64,000 nucleotides of DNA from Takakia lepidozioides (Eukaryota > Streptophyta > Takakiopsida > Takakiales > Takakiaceae): contig CM060731.1 of NCBI GenBank assembly GCA_030704615.1, positions 84,422,756 to 84,486,755 on the forward strand. Direction: 5' to 3'. The position numbers and the translations under genes are program-made. Shown here piece by piece: positions 34,310-43,813 of the stretch. Positions within the stretch are counted from its first letter, which is position 1; each line of letters starts with the position of its first letter. The notes under the pieces were generated by a model. The model saw only the letters and a list, made by a program, of their open reading frames with translations. It made no database searches and was not told the DNA's origin.

Positions 34310-35293
34310 TGTTAGAGGACTGTCGGGGACTTAGACACTTATACGGGATCTGTAGGGTACCCTTAATTTTTGCACAGACTGAGACCAACAGGAGCCTTAG
34401 GGGTGACAGCAGCGCACTGTAGAGGGGGGTTACACAGCCCGTCACAGTCGTCACAGTCGTCACAGCCGACACAGCCAACACAGCCCATCACAGTCGTCAC
34501 AGCCCACACAGCCAACACAGCCCGTCACAGTCGTCACAGCAGACACAGCCGACACAGCCCGGCACAGCCACACAGCCAGTCACAGCCCGACACAGCCAAA
34601 CACAGTCGCACAGCCAGTCACAGCCCGTCACAGTTTCACACAGCCAGTCACAGCTTGACACAGCTGTCACGATCATAGGGAACGAAGAGTAGGACAGGGA
34701 ACGACTGTGGGGAACAACACCTGCGAAGGGAACATGTTAGTTCACAGACACGGTTAGTGAGGGAAACGGTTAGAACCGCGGATAGGAAGATACAGGGAGA
34801 AACGGGGAATTGAGGGACATCATTCGGAGGAGGACTTCTTGGTGATAGAGGAGAGGGGATCGGGCAGAGATGAAGAACGGAAGTGAAGATAGAGAGATGA
34901 TGAGTAGATGCTTGATATATGCAAGGCCGTAATGATATTGTAGAGTAGATTAGAGACACAATGGCTTCGGCCTGATACCTGATAAATCATAATCGGATAC
35001 TTTTACGATACAATCACACTGTGTAGAGAGATCTGAGTGAAGCTGTGGAATGAATGGATGAGTTGATGGAATCCAATAGATTGATAAAGCAAACTGATAC
35101 TTAATTATCAATGGTAAGATAGTTAACATGAATACCAAAAGGGAAACAAATAGGAAACACCCCCATGATACACTAGCTGTAGGTCATGACTGATTGTTCT
35201 GCGCGGGTTGAGTACTTAGAGATTTCCAACTCTTCAATCTTGGAGTTTCCGCCTCGAATAGCGAAGGGATGGGTGAGTAAAAGCCGCGCGACA
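34310..35293 (+). repeat. A3 5' LTR with internal CACAGCC tandem repeat
   Basis: 984 bp. An internal minisatellite (about 34435-34670) is built of CACAG units such as GTCACAGCC and GACACAGCC. A shared sub-block contains ACACTGTGTAGAGAGATCTG. Confidence 0.8.
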
Positions 35294-35881
35294 TTTGGCG
35301 ACCATACTGGGGAACTGAGACATGAACAACCAGATGTGACAGGCATCTGGTGGGATCATGGTGGTTGGACCATTAAAGAATTTGAAGTGAATCAAATTCC
35401 CTGTGGAACGAAGGAAGAAAAATTGTCCAAACAATTCTTTCAAAGGTTCTTGGAATTGCCAGACGGTTGTAAAGAAAATATTCTTAAGCGAGTGCATGAT
35501 GCTGATCCAGAATGGGATCTGGAGAAAGGAGTGATAAAGATTTATCAGGTAGCCTGTAGAGGAAGAGCATGTTGGTTACCAACATTGGTTTATGTGATAG
35601 CATTGCTATCCATTAAACGAGTAGAGTTTGAAGGCTGGGAAGAAAGAAAGGTGAATGTTTATACTCATATGCATGAAGAACTTGTACTGGTAAAGAATTG
35701 GATTCCAAAGGATATTTTGTGGATCAAACTCACACCAAGAACAGCTTTTCAGACTTGTTTGCCATATGGTTATATGGTAACGGAGACTTCAAGTATAACC
35801 AAGGGTGCATTGAAGCTTGAAAGAAACCCAGGCATATACGAGAGATATTACAGAAGAGAGTTTTGGTTATTGCCACATTAA
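35186..35881 (+). CDS. A3 upstream ORF of 231 codons, unrecognised
   Basis: Open from an ATG inside the 5' LTR (35186) across the LTR end and putative primer site (TGGCGACCATACTGG from 35296) to a stop 19 bp before gag. Landmarks: LEISNSSILEFPPRIAKGW (encoded by the LTR, and repeated at the end of the 3' LTR), WWDHGGWTIKEFEVNQIPCG, FQRFLELPDGCKENILKRV, GRACWLPTLVYVIALLSIKR and LLPH at the end. One hydrophobic stretch (LPTLVYVIALLSI) is too short to call a membrane segment. I do not recognise a domain. The intact frame in an otherwise rearranged element suggests it was maintained until recently. Confidence 0.55.
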   Translation: MTDCSARVEYLEISNSSILEFPPRIAKGWVSKSRATFGDHTGELRHEQPDVTGIWWDHGGWTIKEFEVNQIPCGTKEEKLSKQFFQRFLELPDGCKENILKRVHDADPEWDLEKGVIKIYQVACRGRACWLPTLVYVIALLSIKRVEFEGWEERKVNVYTHMHEELVLVKNWIPKDILWIKLTPRTAFQTCLPYGYMVTETSSITKGALKLERNPGIYERYYRREFWLLPH

Positions 35882-35902
35882 AAGAAATGAAAGACATGGG
35901 AC

Positions 35903-37061
35903 ATGAGTGATGAAAGAGAAGCTAGACGTCAGAGATATTCAGCAAAAAGAGAAAGCTATCTGAAAGCTAATTATCCATATCTTTGGGAGAGAGGAATAGA
36001 CATAGGGGAATCATCTGGACCTCTCACACCATTAAGATCAAAGAGTGCATCACCTATACCGGAAGAACTAGAGTTGGATGCCACTCCTTCTGTTTCTTTG
36101 CAAGAAAGATTAAGGGAATTGGTACAGGAAGAAGATCAATCACGAGGTGAAAGATCTGAGGTACATCCTTGGATAAAAGACTTGACAGAAATCTTTGATA
36201 AGAGTTGGCATGGAACACCAAAAGCAGGAACTCCAGTTTCTGAAGCAGAAGGTGAAGAAGGAGAAGAGGATGTGGCAGAGCCAACGGAGAGTTCAGACTC
36301 TCCAACACCATTACAGTTGAGTTACATGAGTGAAGAAGAAACCCAAGGGCAGAACTTGGAGGATGAAAATAGAGAGAAGAAATTAGAAGAGGAAGAATAT
36401 GAAGAAGTAGACCCAACAGCTGAGGTTGAGACTACAACCAGGACATCCCAACCCGTTGGACCTGGATCAAGTGGAGCACTTGGATCACAGGCCAACGAAG
36501 GTGTCGGCTCAGGGGGATCAGGCGGGCTGCCTGGATGTGGCTCTGGGGGGACAGGGAGTGTGGGAAGTAGTGCAACTGAAGCTGGGAATACTGTGAATAT
36601 CGTGGGGCCAGAAGCAAGGAGTGCTCAAGGGCCACCACTTGGTGGAAGATCCACCACAAAAACAACAGGTCCAGAAGGACCAGCACCAGCAAGGGTGCCA
36701 GCACCTGTCAATGGGCAGAAGGTAGGGCCACAGATGGCGTTGCAACCAACACGGGCAAAACCACCCTTTCCAATATATTCAAGAAAAGGGGATCCCGATG
36801 TACACATTAGCCAATTTGAGCACATGTGTATAGTGAACAATGAGAATGGCGATGATGCCAAGATGAGACTGTTTCCTTGTTCACTTATCAAGAAAGCAAG
36901 TGAATGGTATGCAAGATTCCCTGATAATCATTTCCTAACCTGGAATGGCTTGAATACAACATTTCGAAATAGGTTCAGGACAAGTAAAACTGAGGATGAA
37001 GTGTATGGAAGTTTACAACAGCTGAAGCAGAAGAAGCATGAAACTGTTGAAGAGTATATGG
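35903..37061 (+). CDS. A3 gag, N-terminal part
   Basis: Starts MSDEREARRQRYSAKRE, a basic head, then a long acidic and then Gly/Ser/Pro-rich linker, and the retrotransposon-gag fold (FPIYSRKGDPDVHISQFEHM, LFPCSLIKKASEWYARFPDN, FRNRFRTSKTEDEVYGSLQQ, HETVEEYM). At 37061 the frame passes into inverted sequence and ends at 37324 after about 88 meaningless codons. Confidence 0.8.
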
Positions 37062-37818
37062 CTGATTACAATAGTAACATAGCTCTTCACCATTGGGTCC
37101 TCGCCCTTGGTCTGTTCTTGGATTATTTCTATAATCCTGATTCCCGGGCTGGTAATTCCCCCTTGGATTACCCTGATAGTTGCCTCTGGAATTTCCTTGG
37201 TAATTCCCTCTTGAATTACCTCTCCCTTCCATGCCATTGTTATAACCACCAGACCTACCATAGTGGTCCTGATCATTGTTTCTTCTTGGCTGGGGCTGCA
37301 CCTGATGCACCCTTACTTGCCTAGGTTCTCTTGCAGCTGTCCTTCTGTTGTAGTAACAATTCTCAGTAGAATGGTTATCCATTTTACAGATAGTACAGTG
37401 TTTCTCCTTCATGTGGCATTCTGTGGTGGTATGGCCTTCATTCTGGCACTTTGCACACCATACACCCTTCCTCCAATGTGTTGCAGCCTCTGTGGCATAC
37501 TTCTTCAAGATTTCTTCCAATTTTTTTCATAGTTATCCCTCTTCAACTTCTCCTTTCTCTTACTCTTTCTTTTTAGTTCTTGCTCTTCTTCTTCATCTGA
37601 CTCATCCTCAGAGTCCTCATCTTCTTTTTTCTCTCTCCTGAGCATTCCCAATTGCTCAATTCTATTCGCAGTTTCAAATGCCTCCTCCACTGTGTTATGG
37701 GGTAACATATCCACTTTCTTTTGCAACTCTGGTCTTAGTCCACTCACAAACCAAGTCTTCTGTAACCCGGGCGCTGGTACTGCAGCCAGCTTTTTCATCA
37801 TCAATTCCATCTTCATTG
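37061..37818 (-). other. Inverted internal segment of A3 gag
   Basis: On the minus strand this reads MKMELMMKKLAAVPAPGLQ, WFVSGLRPELQKKVDMLPHN, the knuckles CAKCQNEGHTTTEC and CTICKMDNHSTENC, the GN-rich spacer, and half of the third knuckle (CYYCNQP). The other half resumes on the plus strand at 37820 (AAGSFWIRHQNEM). The segment is therefore flipped relative to both flanks, with loss of about 10 bp in the knuckle. Confidence 0.85.
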
Positions 37819-39115
37819 CAAGGCAGCCGGTTCATTCTGGATAAGACACCAGAATGAGATGAGAGCTCCTGTGAATGAGGGCCCAGTGGTGGCAGCTCAC
37901 ATGGTTAGGCCATGTGTTGTACCAGAAGTAAGTACAATGATAGTAACAAGAAGTAAAGCCAAACTAATACCTCCAGTAGAAGAGGAAGAAGATGAGACTG
38001 GAAGTGGCAATGATATGCCTGAAGATGAAGAGACTTGGAAAGATGAGAAGGAACTGCACAAGGAAGTGGCAGATACTATAAGGGAAATGCAAAAGAGTAC
38101 TGATATTCCTGTGGCAGATTCCTCTGATTCGGATGGAGAAAAAGAAGGGAGTGAGGAAGAAAGGAAAAAAGAAGATGCAGACATGCAAAGTAATGAAGAG
38201 ACTTTGGCTGAAGTAATATGTCAGACCAAAGCAGAAATTACCATTGGACAGCTATTAGCTGTGGCACCTTATTGTAGGCACAGGCTGTATCAAGCAATCA
38301 ATCGAATTGCCCAAGAGACAGGAAACACAGACCTGAACAGCAAGGTGACCAGTTATAATGTGAAGCCGGAAGGGCGAGAAACAGTCATGGACTTTGATGA
38401 TTCTATGCCAGTAATCCAATTGAGAATTGGAAGCACAGAACTAACGGATGTACTGATAGATGGTGGTTCTGGAGTAAATATCATGACAGACCAATTAAGG
38501 AAGAAGCTTGGTCTAAGTAACATGAAACCAGCCCCATTTACAGTAACAATGGCAGATCAAAGAAGTGTACAGCCATTGGGATTAATAAGAGGAGTTAAGA
38601 TACAGATACAGAAAATGATCTTTATGATCACAGTAACTGTATTAGAAATGGATGAAGTCATGGAGGCTTATTCCTTATTATTGGGACGACCGTGGCTGAA
38701 ACAGGCCAGGGTATTCCATGACTGGAATTCTCAGTTACTAACCGTGCATAATGGGATACACGAGATACAAATTACCACAAAGAAATCTAGTAGATTACCT
38801 GCTACAAGAAGACCTCGAGGAGTCAGAGAGTATGACTGGAAAGGAGGACTGGATGAGGAGCAGGAAGCTACCCTATTTGCTGCACACCCAGAGTGGGAGC
38901 AGGTTGCAGAGATGCAACTGGAAAGCCTAAGTTGTTTGAGAGGTATCTGCTGTGGTGTAGTGACAGCAACACCAACTGAAGAAGAAACCAGCATTTACCC
39001 ATCACATTTCTATGAAGAAAGAGAAGGAGAAATAGAAATCCTAGAAGAACCAGCCACTGTGAGCTTACAGGATGAAGTGGTGACTGGTTGGACAATCACA
39101 GCTGATGAGTGTTAG
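37819..39115 (+). CDS. A3 gag tail and protease
   Basis: Open from 37859: acidic linker, TLAEVICQTKAEITIGQLLA, DSMPVIQLRIGSTELTDVL, the protease core LIDGGSGVNIMT, MADQRSVQPLG, YSLLLGRPWLKQA, then a region homologous to the protease-RT linker. The final codons use the first bases of the LTR: TGT TAG of TGTTAG supplies Cys and stop. Confidence 0.8.
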
Positions 39116-40397
39116 AGGACTGTAGGGGACTTAGACACTTATACGGGATCTGTAGGGTACCCTTAAATTTTGCACAGACTGAGACCAACAGGAGCCTTAG
39201 GGGTGACAGCAGCGCACTGTAGAGGGGGGTTACACAGCCGTCACAGTCCACACAGCCAACACAGCCCGTCACAGTCGTCACAGCCAACACAGCCGACACA
39301 GCCGACACAGCCCGGCACAGCCACACAGCCAGTCACAGCCCGACACAGCCAAACACAGTCGCACAGCCAGTCACAGCCCGTCACAGTTTCACACAGCCAG
39401 TCACAGCTTGACACAGCTGTCACGATCATAGGGAACGAAGAGTAGGATAGGGAACGACTGTGGGGAACAACACCTGCGAAGGGAACATGTTAGTTCACAG
39501 ACGACGGTTAGTGAGGGAAACGGTTAGAACTGTGGATAGGAAGATAAAGGGAAAAACGGGGAATGGAGGGGGATCATTATTCGAGGAGGACTTCTTAGTC
39601 AGGCGGGAGCGGAGATCGGAAGAAAAGGATGGAGAGCACGATGAAGGAGGAAAGAGGATTAGTAGATGCTTGTTATATGCAAGCTGTAGTGATATGGTAG
39701 AGCAGATTAGAGACATAATGGCTTCGGCCTGATACCTGATAAATCATAATCTGATACTTATACGATACAACCACACTGTGTAGAGAGATCTGAGTGAAGC
39801 TGTGGATTGAATGGATGAGTGAAGGAAACCGATAGATTGATGAAGCAAACTGATATTTAATTATCAATGGTAAGGTAGCTAAGATGAATGCGAAAAGGGA
39901 AACAAACTTCTTGGAGGACTTCTGGCATCACTTCTGGGAAATGAAGCGGAGAGCGCATCTCTGAGTAGAAAGAGGGAGAGCACGGAGTAGGAGGAGAACG
40001 ATCTGTTGATGCTTGATGAATGCAAGCAGTAGAGTTGTAATGTAGAGCAGATTAGAGACTCCATGGCTTCAGCCTGATACTTGATAGATATTAATCTGAT
40101 TCATACTTCACACTCACACTGTGTAGAGAGATCTGAGTGAAGCTGTGGAATGAATGGATGAGTTGATGGAATCCGATAGATTGCTGAAGCAATCTGATAC
40201 TTAAATACCAACAGTAAGGTAACTAGCTAACATGAATACGAGAAGGAATACAAATAGGAAACACCCCCATGATACACTAGTTGTAGGTCATGACTGATTG
40301 TTCTGAGCGGGCTGAGTGCTTAGAGATTTCCAACTCTTCTATCTTGGAGTTCCCACCTCGGATAGCGAAGGGATGGGTGAGTAAGAGCCGCGCGACA
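39110..40397 (+). repeat. A3 3' LTR, longer than the 5' LTR
   Basis: 1,288 bp against 984 bp. The extra length comes from a second copy of a roughly 330-bp block containing GATACCTGATA, CACTGTGTAGAGAGATCTG and GGATGAGT (near 39720-39850 and again 40060-40200). Confidence 0.8.
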
Positions 40398-40422
40398 GGG
40401 TGAGACCTTCATACTCTCTAGA

Positions 40423-41250
40423 ACGGAAATGCGGCACCGCATTTCCGTTCTGACTGAAAATCGTGAAACATCGGAACTGAAATGCGGTACTGCATTTCCG
40501 TCGGAGTCGCAGCTTCCGACATTCCAGAACGGAAATGCGGCGCCGCATTTCCGTTTTGTATTTGAGGCATGGAGGTGTGGGACGGAAATGCGGTGCCGCA
40601 TTTCCGCCCGGGTGAGACCTTCATACTCTCCAGAACGGAAATGCGGCACCACATTTCCGTTCTGACTGAAAATTGTGAAACATCGGAACTGAAATGTGGT
40701 ACCGCGTTTCCGTCGGAGTCGCACCTTCCGACATTCCAGAACGGAAATGTGGCGCCGCATTTCCGTTTTGTATGTGAGGCATGGAGCTGTGGGACGAAAA
40801 TGCGGCACCGTATTTCCGTCCGGGTGAGACCTTCATACTGTCCAGAACGGAAATGCGGCACGACATTTCCATTCAACAACTAAGGTATGTGAAGGTGGAA
40901 CGGAAATGCGGTACCGCATTTCCGTTCTGATTGAAAATCATGAACCACGGGAACTGAAATGCGGCACCGCATTTCTGTCCGAGTCGCACCTTCCGACATT
41001 CCAGAACGGAAATGCGGCTCCACATTTCCCTTTTGTATCTCAGGCATGGAGCTGTGGGACGGAAATGCGGTGCCGCATTTCCGTCCGTGTTAGACCTTCA
41101 TACTCTCCAGAACGGAAATGCGGCACCGCATTTCCGTTCAACAACTAAGGTATATGAAGGTGGAACGGAAATGCGGTGCCGCATTTTCGTCCAACAAGTA
41201 CGGTATGTGTAGCTTTGGGATGGTACTTAACGGAAATGCGGCGCCGCATT
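40423..41250. repeat. Palindrome array 2 (outer array, methyltransferase plus-strand copy)
   Basis: Sixteen palindromes of the form GAAATGCGG-YR-CCGCATTTC, the first five starting at 40425, 40478, 40531, 40584 and 40637, that is, every 53 bp. Spacers are of recurring types (for example TGACTGAAAATCGTGAAACA, GAGTCGCACCTTCCGACATT, TGAGACCTTCATACTCTCCA), giving a higher-order unit of four palindromes (about 212 bp) whose centres read CA, TA, CG, TG in turn. Located upstream of the methyltransferase start at 41603. Confidence 0.9.
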
Positions 41251-41899
41251 TGTTTTTTCACTCTAACTCATCAGACGCTGGGATGGAAATGCCATGATAT
41301 GTGAACACGTGGACCAACGGAATTGCGGCACATGTCTGCACTCTATCTGACTGAAGTGGCAGGAGGCGGCGCGGCTTGACCGTTGGATAATGATGTTTGT
41401 TTTTCGGACGGCAGGCGCACCCTTGACAATTCGAATTTCGTAATGACGCATAGTCCACGAGGAGACACTTTCGTCCAAGCCTTTCGAACCCAAGTGGTGC
41501 ATCACCGCCGTTTCATCTTCTTTTGTTGTGTCTACTCAGTCACCCCTCTCGCGCCCTTTCCATCTGCACTCTTCGCCCCTTTTCCCTGTCTCTGTTCTTC
41601 TTATGCTCGAATGTGAGAGGGAGGGAGTGCGTGCACCAGAGAAGAGACATCGTCGCAAGCTCCAAAAATTGTACTTCGGATGTAGGCCAATGTCAAAGGG
41701 GAGGAAGCAGATGCGTCTACAGGAGAAGATTGCCATCTCACAACAGCAGGCCATGCAGGCAACCCAGCCACCAGTGAGATCTCCGTGCTATCGGGATTCG
41801 CGCAGCTGATCGAGCACCGAAACCCCCCTCATTTTTCTTCTGCAATTCTTAGATTGTATGCTAGGAGACTTGAATGCAGAAGATGTTTGCATGCCTAAC

Positions 41900-42523
41900 C
41901 ACTCAGATCTCTCTACACAGTGTGAGTATGAAGTGTGTATCAGATTAATATCTATCAAGTATCATGCTAAAGCCCTGGAGTCTCTAATCTGCTCTACATT
42001 ATAATTCTACTGCTTGCTTCCATTAAGCATCACAGATCATCCTCCTCCTACTCCGTGCTCTCCCTCTTTCTCCTCAGAGATACGCTCTCTCCTCATTTCC
42101 TCCAGTGCTCTCCCCAGTCCCCTGGTCCAATCATGTCAAGAAGTCATCCCCCTCCTGTCCTCGCTCCTCGCTTTATTTTCCTACCCGTTGTTCTAACCGT
42201 TTCCCTCACTAACCGTCACCCTTGAACTACATGTTCCATTCGTAGATGTTGTTCCCCTCAGTCGTTCCCTGTCCTGCTATCCATTCCCAATGGTCGTGAC
42301 AGCTGTGTCAAGCTGTGACTGGCTGTGTGAAACTGTGACGGGCTGTGACTGGCTGTGTGGCTGTGTCGGGTTGTGTCGGGCTGTGACTGGCTATGTTGCT
42401 GTGTCGGGCTGTGTCGGGCTGTGCGAAGCTGTGTGGCTGTGTCGGGCTGTGTCGAGCTGTGCGAAGCTGTGACGGGCTGTGTTGGCTGTGACGGCTGTGT
42501 AACCCCCCTCTAAAGTGTGCTGC
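41900..42523 (-). repeat. A3-type LTR fragment inserted in intron 1
   Basis: The reverse complement of an internal part of the A3 LTR, from ACACTGTGTAGAGAGATCTG through the CACAGCC minisatellite to GTAGAGGGG. It interrupts GCATGCCTAAC / GGAAAGGTGGACG, contiguous in the other copy (CCTAACAGGAAAGG, 58090-58115), and removes the acceptor AG. Confidence 0.8.
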
Positions 42524-43789
42524 GGAAAGGTGGACGTGCTGGAGGGATCGCATGAATCCGAAGAGCCGCAGGAAGAGTCCGTGGAGCTAGCTGCAGCATG
42601 CACACCCAGTCAATCCACGAGCACGGGTCTTCCTGCCGGGCCTAGCCCTGTGCGTTTCAAGGACGCGGCTTCGAAGGGCAAGTCTTTGCAGTTCAAAGCC
42701 CCAGAGAGCGACTCACGTTCGAAGGTCATGGAGAATCGCCAGCACGGGTCGGGCCATTCTCTAGCAAAGACGAAGAAGAAGCAGCCTGTCCTTCAACTTG
42801 TTTCTGAACCGGACCAGGCCGTTTCCCCCCCACCCAGGCGAATGAAGCAGATTCAATTGCAGCAGACACCTTCACCTGCAAGAATGAGGAAGCACAAGGC
42901 AATCAGGGGGAGGACGGAGCAGTCTCCCACAAAACCGATTCCACGAGCTGAAGCCCAGTTCCTGCTTGATTTCCAGCCTGGTGATGTTGGGGGCGTCTCT
43001 GCTGCAGTGAAGGCAATGGGATCGACCGATTTTGTCGATCTGGTACCGGAGGAGGGTGCTGCCGCTCAACGTTTGCAGCAAGACCTGACCACCGTTGAGG
43101 AAGATCTTCAGAATACTGCAGGCCCGGAGGAGGCCTCTGCAATTGCCGAATTGCCCGCAAAGATTCCCCAGAGTGCAGCTCCAGTTGGGGATGCTCCAGG
43201 TGCTCAGCCCCTACCGCCACCTGCAGAAATGTCTCCGGAGGAATTTCAAAGTGCAGCGGATACAATGTTGGAGGAGACACACAGTAGCATTGGCACAGTT
43301 CTGGGCAGTAGGGTATTCTAGCGGACTCTTCGAATCCCACTCTGTCGCATGGTCTCCCTTCCCATCGTCAGGCAGGCACTTCCCGGAGATGTGGATAAGC
43401 TCAAGTTTGCATTTCGAGAAGGGTACCGTCTAGGTTCGCCAGCCTTCTACGTTTCCCTTGAGAATGAGGACGGCAAATCTCGTGGAACCACTGCAGATAA
43501 ATTGTCAACCTGGGATACCCACTAGCACACTCGCAACGACAAATTCGAGGCAACGCTGAAGGGTGATCCAGACTTCGGCCATATGTCGGGTAAAATGTTC
43601 TTTGTGTGGGACGGGAATCACCGACTTCTTGCCTGGTGGGAGTACATCAAGCAAAACCATGCCAAGCACATTGGCTGGCATTACATGGTGGAGTGTGTCA
43701 TCCTCAAGGTGAAGGCGGCAGACTCCTCCCTGCTCAAGAATGCCATGGCGGACCTAATTTGTAAGATACTCATACCCTCCCAAGCACGT

Positions 43790-43813
43790 TCGAAATGCGG
43801 TGCCGCATTTCGG
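43790..43813. repeat. Single palindrome in an intron of the methyltransferase gene
   Basis: CGAAATGCGGTGCCGCATTT in intron 43761-43872. Companions: AAATGCGGCACCGCATTCG at 44791-44809 (intron 44739-44884) and GAAATGTGGTGCCGCATTCG at 46052-46071 (intron 46006-46101). The minus-strand gene has them in the same three introns, near 56840, 55630 and 54385. Confidence 0.85.

Larger units (their letters stand above)
34310..40397 (+). mobile_element. LTR element A3: gag and protease only, with an extra upstream ORF
   Basis: Bounded by LTRs beginning TGTTAGAGGACTGT and ending CCGCGCGACA. The interior holds an upstream ORF, family A gag and the protease, then joins the 3' LTR directly, without reverse transcriptase, RNase H, integrase or a purine tract. 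The 5-bp flanks (GGTTC and GGGTG) do not match, so one or both ends may result from recombination. Such an element would need polymerase from a family A relative (inference). Confidence 0.75.

Noticed and set aside
36900-37324. A continuous 473-codon A3 gag
   Set aside because: The last ~88 codons come from reading inverted gag sequence; the real gag part ends at 37061.
40423-41250. CRISPR-like appearance of repeats of ~22 bp and spacers of ~31 bp
   Set aside because: The spacers recur rather than being unique, the repeats are variable palindromes, there are no cas genes and the context is a spliced eukaryotic genome.
43350-43760. Claim that the ParB-like domain and palindromes form a plasmid-type partition system
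   Set aside because: No ParA partner is visible, and in methyltransferase fusions this fold need not bind parS-like sites; kept only as a binding hypothesis.
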